Below are positions 8,444-16,861 of a DNA stretch of 46,776 nucleotides, in pieces (within the stretch, counting starts at the first letter, position 1; each line of letters begins with the position of its first letter). A program made the position numbers and the translations under genes. This DNA is from an uncultured Clostridia bacterium (GTDB lineage Bacteria; Bacillota; Clostridia; TANB77; CAG-508): assembly GCA_947627105.1 (NCBI GenBank), contig CANQUT010000009.1, positions 1 through 46,776 of the forward strand, read 5' to 3'. The notes beneath the pieces were generated by a model that was not told the DNA's origin, searched no databases, and saw only the letters and a program-made list of their open reading frames with translations.

Positions 8444-10311
8444 TTTTTTCCTTTCTTTGCATAATTCCTAAATTATGCCTTATTTGATCTATATCATATA
8501 AATCATCTTGTTCTTGATACTTATTCCAAATATCCCATATTTTTATTTTTGATATTTCTCTAACTTTTCTTTGCTTTTCTCTTGTGATTCTTAATTTTTG
8601 GTTTTCTTCTCTTGTACCCATACCATTTAATTTATTGAAATATGTTTTACTAATATCAGGCACAGTTAGTAAAGCAGGTAATTCACTAGGTATCATTACT
8701 AATACATACGGACTTTCAATTCTTAATACCTCGTCTGGTGTTAATAATTTTCTAGATATTAAACTCATACTACTACTGCTGTTATCATACTTAATATTAG
8801 AATTACTACTTTCACCATAGGCTTGTGTTGTATAAGTGCCTAGCTTATCTGAAACTTTTGTTGCTGTATCTATATTACTTGTTTTTAAATAAATCAAAGC
8901 ACAGTTATCCATTATGTTTTGTGCTCCTTCTTTTCCATACTTTTCTTCAAGTTGGGCAAAACTTTGCAAACAAATTAAAAACCTTATATTTCTTCCTCTT
9001 GATACGGTCAACATACTTTGAAATGTATCTATTTTAGTAAAGTTAGCAAACTCATCTAAAATAAAGTTCATTCTTATATTTAATTCGCCTCCTTCCTCAC
9101 GACTTGTCTCAACAAGTGCTGTATATAGTTGTTGAACTAGTATGCTACCTAATTTATGGTATGTTTCTCTGTCATCTGGCAATAAAACATAAATTGCTGT
9201 TCTTTTCTTTGCGAAATTTCTTAAGTCAAAATCTGATTTTTGTATATTATTAGCAACATACTCATTTATAAACATTTGTAAAGTAGAAAGTGCTGCAGCC
9301 ACAAAGCTCCCTCTTGTTTTTGATGGAGCAGTTCCGAGCTACTGCATAGAATTTCTTTATAGGATCGTCTGCTTCTTTTTCTTCCATGTATTTATCTATT
9401 AGCATTTTTCCATCTTTATCGGTTTTAAACATTTCTGCCACAAAATAATATGCATTCGGTAAAGTTTGATACTCTCTTTTCCCTTTATTTTCTAAAATGA
9501 CTGCCATTAATGCTGTTTTTATTACAGACTGTTCTCCATTTTTCCAAATAGGCTCTGTTCTATCATTACTTTCTACCAATATATTAACAATGTCGTTTAT
9601 TAAACTTTCTGCAAGTGGTATATTGTCATCTTCTACTGCATTTATAATAATATCTAAATAGTTATACCAATTACTTTTTAAGAAATTTATAAAATCCAAT
9701 GCTATAACATCATATCCCAGTTCTTTTAATTTTTCTGCTGTATATAAATATAGTTCGCCTTTTACATCTGAAATAAACATGTTCTCCCCTGATAATCCTA
9801 ACATTGTTATCGTTGGAATAATAATACTTCTACTTTTCCCAGATCCTGAACTTCCTACTAAAAGCACATGAATATTGTTACTTATATAATATATTTTCTC
9901 CAAATTATTATCCTTTTCATAATTTACTATTACTCCTCCTGAGTCAAATGTAACTTTATTGTAATTTTTATTTCTATCAATAATATTACAGTTAAATACT
10001 TTGTTATAGTCTTTTTTATCTAACCACCAGGAAGTACCATGCTGTCCTTCTCCTACTGGTTTAGGCACTTCTATTTTATCTGTTAATTTTATTTTTTCAC
10101 TATGGTATATGTTCTTTCTCTTATTTGAAAACAGCAATAAAAAAGATGTTATAATAATTTCTAATACAAGAAATATTATTGCAACTTTTGAGTTGCTAAA
10201 TAATGTTTTTACAATAGTTTCTGTATTCATATATAGTAAATTATTAAAGTTTTTACTTAATATAAAATGTAAGCTGACTGAAAAATAAGCGCTAATGATA
10301 ATGCTTACCAT
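8412..10311 (-). CDS. virD4: VirD4/TraG coupling ATPase, read through a +1 shift
   Basis: The coupling protein that delivers the relaxase-DNA complex to the channel. Two TM helices lie in the first 65 residues; Walker A GSSGSGKS is at 153-160 and Walker B is FILDEFANF in the second frame. The frames join at 9336: 325 codons, one extra C, then 307 codons starting with Gly (GGA ACT GCT), giving 632 residues. Unshifted translation would stop at 9262. No SD precedes the ATG at 10311; AAGGAG (10351-10356) is followed 6 nt later by an in-frame ATT at 10342-10344, which adds a basic N-terminus (NRRILIIIAL) natural for a TM start. It lies just downstream of the relaxase and an acidic-tail gene. Confidence 0.92.
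9334..9336 (-). other. CGG +1 frameshift site in virD4
   Basis: Coding strand reads GTA GCT C GGA ACT GCT. The zero frame has CGG AAC; the continuing protein (TAPSKTRGSF...) is in +1 and starts with Gly. The zero frame would stop at 9262. Confidence 0.88.
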
Positions 10312-10341
10312 TAATGCTATAATAATTAAAATTCTTCTGTT

Positions 10342-10356
10342 AATTTTTTTCTCCTT
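10342..10356 (-). promoter_or_regulatory. SD plus ATT start candidate for virD4
   Basis: AAGGAG at 10351-10356, six A, then ATT in frame with virD4. The frame is closed by TAG just upstream, and no ATG/GTG/TTG lies between the SD and the ATG at 10311. Confidence 0.5.
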
Positions 10357-10403
10357 CTACTTGGAGCTCTATCTCCTCCTTACTTTATATATTTTTATTT
10401 TGT

Positions 10404-11060
10404 TTATTCAAATTCTTCTGTTTCTTCATCGCTTTTGTTTTCTTTATCTGTCTCATTAGAATTTGTTTTGTTTCCATCTAGCCATGCATAAAATCCTTCT
10501 ACTATTATGCCTCTAGGTCTATTTTTTTCTATATATTCTTTTTCCTTATCTGGTGTTATATATTTATGTCGCATTTTTTCAAGTTTTTCATAAGTAAGTG
10601 GTATATCATTTAGTAATTCTATTTGATGCTTATTTACATCCTCTAAATTAAACATTGTCATATTTTGGTCTGTCAGCAATTCAAATCTATACATAAAAGT
10701 TTGTACTTTTTTAGGTTCTATATAATTTGGATTTATTGTATATGAACAAAAATGTGTTGCTTTATGTTCTGCTAATTCTTCTAATGTATTAATAGGTACA
10801 TACTCTTGTTTTACTTGTTCTAATTGCTCATCTGAAAGTAAATGTTCTTCCCTGTGTGATAGGTCTTTACCTTTATATGTTGGTTGTATTGCACCACATG
10901 GAACACCTAAGCTAATCAATGCTACTACTTTTTTGTCATTTAAATAATTTGATAATGTAAAATCATCACTATACATATATTTGGTAATGTCTATTCTAGC
11001 TGTATTATATTTTTTTATATTTTCTACACTTGTTATATTAATCTCCTCCTTATATTTCAT
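10404..11060 (-). CDS. Hypothetical ICE protein with acidic C-terminal tail
   Basis: About 210-218 residues, not recognised. It contains a conserved-looking centre (VVALISLGVPCGAIQ..., THFCSYTINPNYIEP) and a segment ending RGIIVEGFYAWLDGN, followed by a disordered Asn/Asp/Glu-rich stretch and the tail EETEEFE. The ATG at 11060 lies within the relaxase 3' end and before the SD. The SD directly after the relaxase stop points to an ATA at 11036 as start, giving 210 residues. It sits between relaxase and virD4, the usual place of relaxosome or transferred accessory genes. A T4SS substrate role is inference from the tail. Confidence 0.7.
   Translation of the reverse strand: MKYKEEINITSVENIKKYNTARIDITKYMYSDDFTLSNYLNDKKVVALISLGVPCGAIQPTYKGKDLSHREEHLLSDEQLEQVKQEYVPINTLEELAEHKATHFCSYTINPNYIEPKKVQTFMYRFELLTDQNMTMFNLEDVNKHQIELLNDIPLTYEKLEKMRHKYITPDKEKEYIEKNRPRGIIVEGFYAWLDGNKTNSNETDKENKSDEETEEFE
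11034..11049 (-). promoter_or_regulatory. SD plus ATA start candidate after the relaxase
   Basis: GGAGGAG at 11043-11049 follows the relaxase stop codon (11050-11052) directly. In-frame ATT (11040-11042) and ATA (11034-11036) come next; ATA has the normal 8-nt spacing. The nearest upstream ATG in frame (11060) precedes the SD. Confidence 0.5.
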
Positions 11061-12288
11061 CTTCCCAATTCCAAGATGAACTATTTCTTTTTTCAATAGC
11101 TTTTTCCTTTTTTGCCTGTTTTGATAATTGTTTTTTATATTTTAATTGTAACATTTTATATTTATTTTCCTCTCTATTAGATAAGCTACACAGAAAATCA
11201 AAAATTCCATTGATATATGTTCTTGTTTCATTTATATATCTACTATTAGTATAGTCTCCATTGCTATTTAATAATTTTCTCTCAAAGTCAAGAACCTTAT
11301 TTCCTATTAGCTTTAAAACCTCTTTTTCGGTTTCAGTTTTAATTTTCTGTTGTTGATATTGTAGCTTTTTTTCATTGCTGTATCTAAATTCTACTATTTT
11401 CTGTTTTGCATTTATATAATTTTCTATTTGCAATTTGCACTCATAAGATGTGTCTATTATTTTATCTGATATAATATCAATTTTTTTTATTATATTAGGG
11501 TATTTTTTTAAATACTCATATTTAATGCTTCCTTCTGTTGCTTGTAAATCTTGTTTTAAATCAAGAATCAATTCTATAATTCCTTTTAGATCCTCATCTT
11601 TAAATATTTGTCTCATAATTTTATTGGTTTGAGAATCTTTTTCATATTTTATAATACTATTGATAAAATCATTATTTTGGCTTACTTGTTTTAGTTTATT
11701 TATAATTTGGTTTTCTGCAAGAATATTTTTCTTTGCTAGATCTTTTTCCTGATATATTGGAAGTAAATCTTCTCTAAAAACATCATTTGTAAACTCTAGC
11801 CTTAATTTATCTTTAAGCTGATATTTAATATAATAATTACTTTTTTCTTTTCCTTTACTCCAGATCATAAACTGAAAATGTGGATGTCCTTTTTCTAAAT
11901 GTACTGCTCCAATATATTGTAAATCTTCATATTTTACATTTAATTTACTTGCAATACTTGGTAATTTATTTTCTAAAAGTTCTTGCCATTTTTCTTGATT
12001 TAAATATCCTAATCTACTAGCATCATACTCACTTAAAGATATCATTCCTCTGTAGATAGGTATTTTTTGATTTGCTAATTTTGTTATATGCTTTGATATT
12101 TCATCAACCGTTTCCATGTTTCTAATATCAGGAAATAACTCTACTTTTCCAAATAATCCATGACTTGTATTTTTATTTTTGATAGCATATACACTATTAG
12201 CAAGATAGTTAGTATATATTTTATGCTTAAAAAATGTTGTTCTTAAGTTCGGATTTAATGTTTCTAATTTAAAAATAAGTCTACTCAT
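11050..12288 (-). CDS. MobP-type (MobL/MobP3-like) relaxase
   Basis: 412 residues. A relaxase nicks oriT, binds the 5' end through a tyrosine and is led through the T4SS. The metal-binding histidine cluster is H130, H135 and H137 (VHLEKGHPHFQF). Several N-terminal Tyr (25, 28, 34, 79) could be the nucleophile. Residues 160-400 are charged and helical, probably coiled, and the protein ends in SSSWNWEDEI, a weak version of the acidic tail. The start overlaps the end of the RHH gene (ATGAGTAG), with SD AGGAGAG. RHH protein and hairpin-rich oriT candidate lie immediately upstream. Confidence 0.88.
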   Translation of the reverse strand: MSRLIFKLETLNPNLRTTFFKHKIYTNYLANSVYAIKNKNTSHGLFGKVELFPDIRNMETVDEISKHITKLANQKIPIYRGMISLSEYDASRLGYLNQEKWQELLENKLPSIASKLNVKYEDLQYIGAVHLEKGHPHFQFMIWSKGKEKSNYYIKYQLKDKLRLEFTNDVFREDLLPIYQEKDLAKKNILAENQIINKLKQVSQNNDFINSIIKYEKDSQTNKIMRQIFKDEDLKGIIELILDLKQDLQATEGSIKYEYLKKYPNIIKKIDIISDKIIDTSYECKLQIENYINAKQKIVEFRYSNEKKLQYQQQKIKTETEKEVLKLIGNKVLDFERKLLNSNGDYTNSRYINETRTYINGIFDFLCSLSNREENKYKMLQLKYKKQLSKQAKKEKAIEKRNSSSWNWEDEI

Positions 12289-12742
12289 TTCTGTATATCT
12301 CTCCTATGGAATAGAAATCATATAAATCTTTTTCTGTCATTTCTGATGTATCTTTATTTACAAAATAGTTAGCTTTCTTTCTCGCATTAGATAATATATC
12401 TAAGAAATCTTTGTGCATATCATCTCCAAGTATTTTGGAAAATACTTCTCCTACAAGATAAGTATTAATTGCATTAGTTCTTAAATTTTTTGCATTTATT
12501 TTTCGTTGTGATTTTATAAAAGGATCTAATTTTGCCTCAATTAACCTATCTAATTCTTTTATAATAAAGTCTAAATTATCTTTATAAATTTGTAAATTTA
12601 TTTCCTTATCAATTCCAGCTCTTATTAAATCTGATGCTGTATTATATGAACTTTTTTCAACTATTTTTGTAATCATTTCCTTTTTAAATTTAGGTATTTT
12701 TACAACTATTCTTACGAGTTCTTCTTCGCTATTCTTTTTCAA
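12281..12742 (-). CDS. MobC-like RHH relaxosome accessory protein
   Basis: 153 residues. The N-terminal strand RIVVKIP and following helices (EMITKIVEKSSY, TASDLIRAGIDKEI) form a ribbon-helix-helix pattern, as in MobC/relaxosome proteins that bind oriT and often repress the mob operon. The rest is helical. The TTG start lies behind SD GGAGG with a 5-nt spacer. It is the first gene after the oriT candidate and overlaps the relaxase by 8 bases. Confidence 0.8.
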   Translation of the reverse strand: MKKNSEEELVRIVVKIPKFKKEMITKIVEKSSYNTASDLIRAGIDKEINLQIYKDNLDFIIKELDRLIEAKLDPFIKSQRKINAKNLRTNAINTYLVGEVFSKILGDDMHKDFLDILSNARKKANYFVNKDTSEMTEKDLYDFYSIGEIYRNE

Positions 12743-12870
12743 TTAATCCTCCATGCTCTCTCCCTATTTTTTCAAAATTGCTTTTAATAGCAATTTTGCA
12801 GGAAGAGGGAGTGCACTCCACTCCCACTAACTGCTAAAAAGCGTGGCTTTTTACGGGATGACCTAAAAAT
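12743..12870. other. oriT: oriT candidate: three inverted repeats before the mob genes
   Basis: A non-coding stretch directly upstream of the mobC-like and relaxase genes. It holds IR1 (CAAAATTGC 12773-12781 with 12790-12798, 8-nt loop), IR2 (GGGAGTG 12807-12813 with CACTCCC 12819-12825) and IR3 (AAAAAGC 12836-12842 with GCTTTTT 12846-12852). A GC-richer block follows IR3 (ACGGGATGACC). Clustered inverted repeats beside relaxosome genes are typical of oriT. The nic position cannot be fixed from sequence alone. Confidence 0.6.
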
Positions 12871-12898
12871 AAAGGGGTGCTTTTTGTAGCACCACTTT
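12871..12898 (-). terminator. Intrinsic terminator after the accessory operon
   Basis: On the minus strand, stem GGTGCT/AGCACC (12876-12881 with 12888-12893, extended by AAAG/CTTT) is followed by TTTATTTTT. It lies 10 bases after the stop of the gene at 12909 and separates the accessory operon from the oriT/mob region. Confidence 0.8.
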
Positions 12899-12908
12899 AT
12901 TAGCTATA

Positions 12909-13457
12909 TTATTCCATTTCTTCTTCATTATTTACAGTGTGTTCATCAATATCATATCCCATCCTGTCGCCAAACATTTTATCAATTTTTCTCTCATCTT
13001 CTATACTTGAAGCTTTGTATAATTTATATATTTTATTATTTAATGAAACTTGTATATTAGATTCTATAAGTGTATTTGGAATTTCACTTTTTGAAAATAT
13101 TTCAAAATAATATCCTGATTTAACTGCAACCTTTTCATTTAGTTCTTCTTTTTTCATTTCTTCTGCAATATTAATGTACTTTAATGCAATTGGTTTGAAT
13201 TTACTATATTGAAAATCATCTTTCATTTCATCCATCATATATTTTATTATTTCAATTATCTGTTCTGGTCTTAAAGGTGTTGTATATACTCTTTTCAATT
13301 CTTTCTGTTGCTCTTTAGTTCCTAAATTTAAGTTTAAAGGAGAATCACTTACATACTTCAATTTCATTAAAACACCAGCAAGTGACTCTCGATATTCTGT
13401 ATCTAATTCATAAAGGCTATCTCGTATATCATCTATAGTTATATTTGTTTTTTTCAC
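12909..13457 (-). CDS. Hypothetical ICE protein, acidic tail
   Basis: 182 residues, soluble, not recognised. The middle contains a helical stretch (PEQIIEIIKYMMDEMKDDFQYSKFKP) and a later strand-rich part. It ends NNEEEME, a variant of the common acidic tail. The GTG start follows an AAGGAAGTG SD. It is the last gene of the radC-to-here series and is followed by a strong terminator. Confidence 0.7.
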   Translation of the reverse strand: MKKTNITIDDIRDSLYELDTEYRESLAGVLMKLKYVSDSPLNLNLGTKEQQKELKRVYTTPLRPEQIIEIIKYMMDEMKDDFQYSKFKPIALKYINIAEEMKKEELNEKVAVKSGYYFEIFSKSEIPNTLIESNIQVSLNNKIYKLYKASSIEDERKIDKMFGDRMGYDIDEHTVNNEEEME

Positions 13458-13474
13458 TTTATTTCACTTCCTTA

Positions 13475-14074
13475 TTAATCAAATTCTTCTTCGTCTTCTA
13501 ATCCTGCTTCATCTGTAATTTCTACATACTCTCCAATGATACATAAGGCATCATCATAACTTTTACTAGCTGTTATCCTATCGCACATTTCTTTTGCTTC
13601 TTCCTTCATCCCATTTCGTTTTAATGTCTCCGATGCTATTCCCATAAGGTTATATATATTTCCATTTTTGCCAATCAAAGCACATCTTGGTTTTGTTTTA
13701 GCCTCTTCTCGCATTGCATTATTATCAACTATGTCATCAAACCATCTTCCTCCAACTTCAAATCTCGGTATAATAATTGCTCCTAAATTTTTTATATCAT
13801 CATTCTTTACTGAAATTAAAGTCAAATTATCTTTATATTTGTTTGATCCTTTTAAGTTATAATTATTATTCATTGTTTTTCCTGAAATAATATATATAGG
13901 TAATGGATTAGCAACTTCAGAATATTCTTTTAGCCAATTTACCATGCCATTTATACTTTCATCATCTGGGCAAATTCCTGTAAATGTTAAGGCAGAGCCA
14001 TTATATAATTCATTTAATTGTTCTTTTGTAGTTACTTCTATTTTTGTTATTTTTTGTTCCATAGTTTCATTCAT
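13475..14074 (-). CDS. Hypothetical ICE protein with acidic tail
   Basis: 199 residues. The N-terminal half is strand-rich and unknown. Residues about 130-185 (ALIGKNGNIYNLMGIASET..., then MCDRITASKSYDDALCIIGEYVEI) look like a short helical module that I recall from several ICE and phage-like proteins. It ends EDEEEFD. The start codon overlaps the preceding gene's stop by 4 bases, with the SD (AAGGAGG) encoded in that gene's own acidic tail. Function unknown; its neighbours are antirestriction-like. Confidence 0.7.
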   Translation of the reverse strand: MNETMEQKITKIEVTTKEQLNELYNGSALTFTGICPDDESINGMVNWLKEYSEVANPLPIYIISGKTMNNNYNLKGSNKYKDNLTLISVKNDDIKNLGAIIIPRFEVGGRWFDDIVDNNAMREEAKTKPRCALIGKNGNIYNLMGIASETLKRNGMKEEAKEMCDRITASKSYDDALCIIGEYVEITDEAGLEDEEEFD

Positions 14075-15312
14075 TCAAACTCTTCCTCCTTTTCTCCTTG
14101 TTTTTCTTCTTGAATGAATTCTTTTTTCATTAAATATCCATAATTAGTAAACTCACCTGCGTAAACGTTTCCTTCTCTTGTATAATCTTTCGCTAACTTA
14201 TAATAATTAATATAGTCTTGTAAAAAGCTAATATCGTCGAAATGTCCTGTTTCACTTACCAGGTATTCTCCCATATCATTTAAATTTTTTACATCAGGTA
14301 ATAAATCATAATTTTTTGTTTCTTTTGCTATTGTCACTAAATCATGAATATAGTTAGTGTAATATTCTCTTGTTTCAACTAATGCAAGAAATTTTGTCAT
14401 CATTGTATTGTCAAATTTTTTTATTTCATCATATAAAAATTGTATTTCTTGAAATGGTGTTGTATATCCATTTTCGTCACTAAATTTTGTAATCATATTT
14501 TCCATCATAGTATTGAACTTATCGGCTAACTCATTATCAAAAGAATTAACAATACTACATTTTGTAACATGTGAATCTTGTACATCTAAATTATTATAAT
14601 CTAATCCTATTTTTTTAAATTTCTCTTGTAGTTCTTTTTCTGTTGTTGGCATATATATGATACATTTGCCATATATATTTGACTCTTGATATTCTTTTTT
14701 ATTTACAACTTCTAATTTTAAAATCTTGCCATCTGGAATTTTTTGCATTACTAAATCATTTTCCAATATATCTTTAGTATTTACTAAAAGTCCATAAGAA
14801 GAAAATTGTTGTTTAATATTGTGATCCCAAAGATAATTTTCTGCTAATTTTTCAAAATTGAAATATGGTATAGAGTCTATACTAATTTTATATTCAGAAC
14901 ATTTCTGGGCAATTAATATTCCTGTTTCTCTTAAATTATGTACATTTAAAATTTGATAGTCATCGATACTACTTATTAGTTCTTTTATTTCATTTAAATT
15001 TTGTATATTATAGTTTTTAACCTCTGCATAAGCATTTAAAATCTTACACTGCTCATTATCTAATTTAGAAATTAAAGACTCAATTTCTTCTATTTCAGAT
15101 ATTGTAATATAACTTCGTTTTTCATATTGTTCATCTAAAAGATTATTGATGCATGAATCAATCAATGAAACATCTTTTGTTTCATCGCTTAGTTTAACTC
15201 TATGTATTATATAATCTTTAGTATCATTGCTTAATTCAAATGTTTTCATATTATCTTTTAATCGAGCATTGAAATTTATATAATCCTCTTTATTTGCAAC
15301 AATAATTTTCAA
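14071..15312 (-). CDS. ArdA-like antirestriction protein, two-module, acidic tail
   Basis: 413 residues. The C-terminal 120 residues (LVETREYYTNYIHDLVTIA, NYDLLPDVKNLNDMGEYLV, then FTNYGYLMKK) follow the ArdA pattern: helix, 'DVxxxxDLGxY', 'Y' block, 'GxFTxxGY'. A weaker copy of the same layout lies at about 85-190 (ending FSSYGLLV). ArdA proteins mimic DNA and block type I restriction in the recipient. The protein ends EKEEEFE. The start is TTG behind SD AGGAGGAG. A 21-bp palindromic repeat shared with the sortase upstream region lies 28 bases upstream. If sent through the T4SS it could protect incoming DNA at once; that is inference. Confidence 0.68.
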   Translation of the reverse strand: MKIIVANKEDYINFNARLKDNMKTFELSNDTKDYIIHRVKLSDETKDVSLIDSCINNLLDEQYEKRSYITISEIEEIESLISKLDNEQCKILNAYAEVKNYNIQNLNEIKELISSIDDYQILNVHNLRETGILIAQKCSEYKISIDSIPYFNFEKLAENYLWDHNIKQQFSSYGLLVNTKDILENDLVMQKIPDGKILKLEVVNKKEYQESNIYGKCIIYMPTTEKELQEKFKKIGLDYNNLDVQDSHVTKCSIVNSFDNELADKFNTMMENMITKFSDENGYTTPFQEIQFLYDEIKKFDNTMMTKFLALVETREYYTNYIHDLVTIAKETKNYDLLPDVKNLNDMGEYLVSETGHFDDISFLQDYINYYKLAKDYTREGNVYAGEFTNYGYLMKKEFIQEEKQGEKEEEFE

Positions 15313-15339
15313 TTTTGCATCTCCTCCTAAAAATTCTCT

Positions 15340-15360
15340 CGCACGAGAATCGATTCTGTG
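15340..15360. repeat. 21-bp palindromic repeat, copy 1
   Basis: Identical over 21 bases to 24684-24704. The core AGAATCGATTCT is a perfect 12-bp palindrome flanked by CAC...GTG. It lies between the stop of the gene at 15402 and the SD of the ArdA-like gene. An operator for a dimeric regulator or an RNA hairpin is possible. Confidence 0.8.
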
Positions 15361-15401
15361 GCTTTTTATTTCTTTAATAGAGTAGTTTTGCCTCTTAAAA
15401 G

Positions 15402-15971
15402 TTACTCTATTTCATCTGTTTCTTCATTTTCTACTTTATTTTGTTTATCATCTTCATAATATTTACTAAAAACCCTATAGTTCTTTTTATCAGCCTCGAT
15501 AAAACACTCTAACATATCTATCTCATTTTCCATCTTTTCTTTTAGTTTATCTATATTTGAAAATGAATCTTTCGAAATAGTTGCAGTACAAATTTTTTCA
15601 TATTTTTCATCAAATGACTTTTTATCATGTATGCTCAAGACTAATATATACTGTGGTTTATCCTTTTCATGAAAGTAATCAAAAGTTAAATAACAACTTA
15701 TTCCTTTTTCTCTGTCTGCTATACATGCTAAAACAATTCCTTTTCTGTTTTCTATTTCATTTCTTAAATTATACATAGAAGTATATAATTGAAATCTACT
15801 ATTTCGATTTTCTTCTATTAGTTCTTGGAGAATTTCTATTTTTTCTTGCTCACAGTTCCATTGCGTTTTATATTCTTCTCTTGGTTCTGTCATTGAAGAG
15901 TCCTTTGAATAGCAATTCAAATTATATTTCGCTTCTTGACTTAATTCCTCTAAATATTCTAATCTATTCAA
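15402..15971 (-). CDS. Hypothetical ICE protein with acidic tail
   Basis: 189 residues. The N-terminal 70 residues are helical and charged (coiled-coil likely); the middle (GIVLACIADREKGISCYLTFDYF..., YILVLSIHDK) is strand-rich. It ends NEETDEIE. The TTG start overlaps the end of the upstream DUF3560-like gene by 8 bases. I do not recognise a family. The 21-bp palindromic repeat follows its stop. Confidence 0.68.
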   Translation of the reverse strand: MNRLEYLEELSQEAKYNLNCYSKDSSMTEPREEYKTQWNCEQEKIEILQELIEENRNSRFQLYTSMYNLRNEIENRKGIVLACIADREKGISCYLTFDYFHEKDKPQYILVLSIHDKKSFDEKYEKICTATISKDSFSNIDKLKEKMENEIDMLECFIEADKKNYRVFSKYYEDDKQNKVENEETDEIE

Positions 15972-16698
15972 TTTCGTCTTCCTCCTCTTCTAAATTCATA
16001 TTGTTTTTTTCAGTTTCTTTTTCTATTACATCTTTAATTACTCTTTTTGTAACACCAATTGTTGTTTTGTTAAATTCTCTTTGCCACGCACCTTCATTTC
16101 TAGACCAATGGAAACCATTATGTTTTAATTCTCTTCTAATATTTTCGCTTGGTATATCATCAAACAATAATTGAATTCTATTTATTTCTTTATTATGAAT
16201 AGCTTTTCCACCTTTAAATTCAATGTCTATAAATTCAAGCTTTTCTAATTCTTTAAGTCTTTCTATTCTCTTTTTCGTTTCTCTTATATTAGCTCCAATA
16301 TTTGTTAACTCCCATCCAGAATGTTCTCTTGCTTTTATGATTTTTCTTTCACTTTCAAGCTTTTCTAATTTTTCTTCTAGTTTTTGTATTGCATTTGGAT
16401 CATCATTATAAATAGCTTTACTATTTTCTGCCGATTTAGCTCTTTGAGCATAATAATTACTTTTGTCATCCATCTCTATTGATCTTTTAATATCATTATT
16501 TGCTCTTTCTATTAGTCTTCTGTGTCTCTTTTCTGAATGATGTCCAATTAATATCGGCTGTCCAGGTGCAATTTGCAAAATTCGATTAGCATTTGAATTA
16601 CTATATTCTATTGATTTTTCTTTTGCCTTTTTAGATAGTTCGTTATACCTATCTATCCTTCTTTGTTTTCTTTCTTCGTAATCTTTTCTTCCTCCCAA
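15964..16698 (-). CDS. DUF3560-like ICE protein with acidic tail
   Basis: 244 residues. GQPILIGHHSEKRHR at about residues 48-62 is the hallmark of DUF3560 proteins carried by ICEs and plasmids. A long charged coiled-coil follows (about 85-165). The C-terminal module (RIQLLFDDIPS..., then HWSRNEGAWQREF) resembles small domains attached to polyvalent antirestriction proteins. It ends EEEEDEIE. The start is TTG after SD AAAGGAAAGTGATG. Probably part of the antirestriction set with the ArdA-like and RadC-like proteins; its biochemical role is unknown. Confidence 0.72.
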   Translation of the reverse strand: MGGRKDYEERKQRRIDRYNELSKKAKEKSIEYSNSNANRILQIAPGQPILIGHHSEKRHRRLIERANNDIKRSIEMDDKSNYYAQRAKSAENSKAIYNDDPNAIQKLEEKLEKLESERKIIKAREHSGWELTNIGANIRETKKRIERLKELEKLEFIDIEFKGGKAIHNKEINRIQLLFDDIPSENIRRELKHNGFHWSRNEGAWQREFNKTTIGVTKRVIKDVIEKETEKNNMNLEEEEDEIE

Positions 16699-16762
16699 AA
16701 AACATCACTTTCCTTTCATAAGATTACTGGACAAATAATCATAATAAAAAATTTAACATATA

Positions 16763-16826
16763 AAAAAGACTTAAGGAAAAGGTTTCGTGCATTCTAACTC
16801 TTTTAAAAACCTTTCACAAGTCTTTA
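16763..16826 (-). terminator. Terminator after metK
   Basis: Minus strand: AAAGACTTGTGAAAGGTTT pairs imperfectly with AAACCTTTTCCTTAAGTCTTT and is followed by a T-rich run (TTTTTTATA). It lies about 36 bases after the metK stop. Confidence 0.7.
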
Positions 16827-16861
16827 TTCAATTCTTCTTCATTTTTTTCTACTGTTCTATT

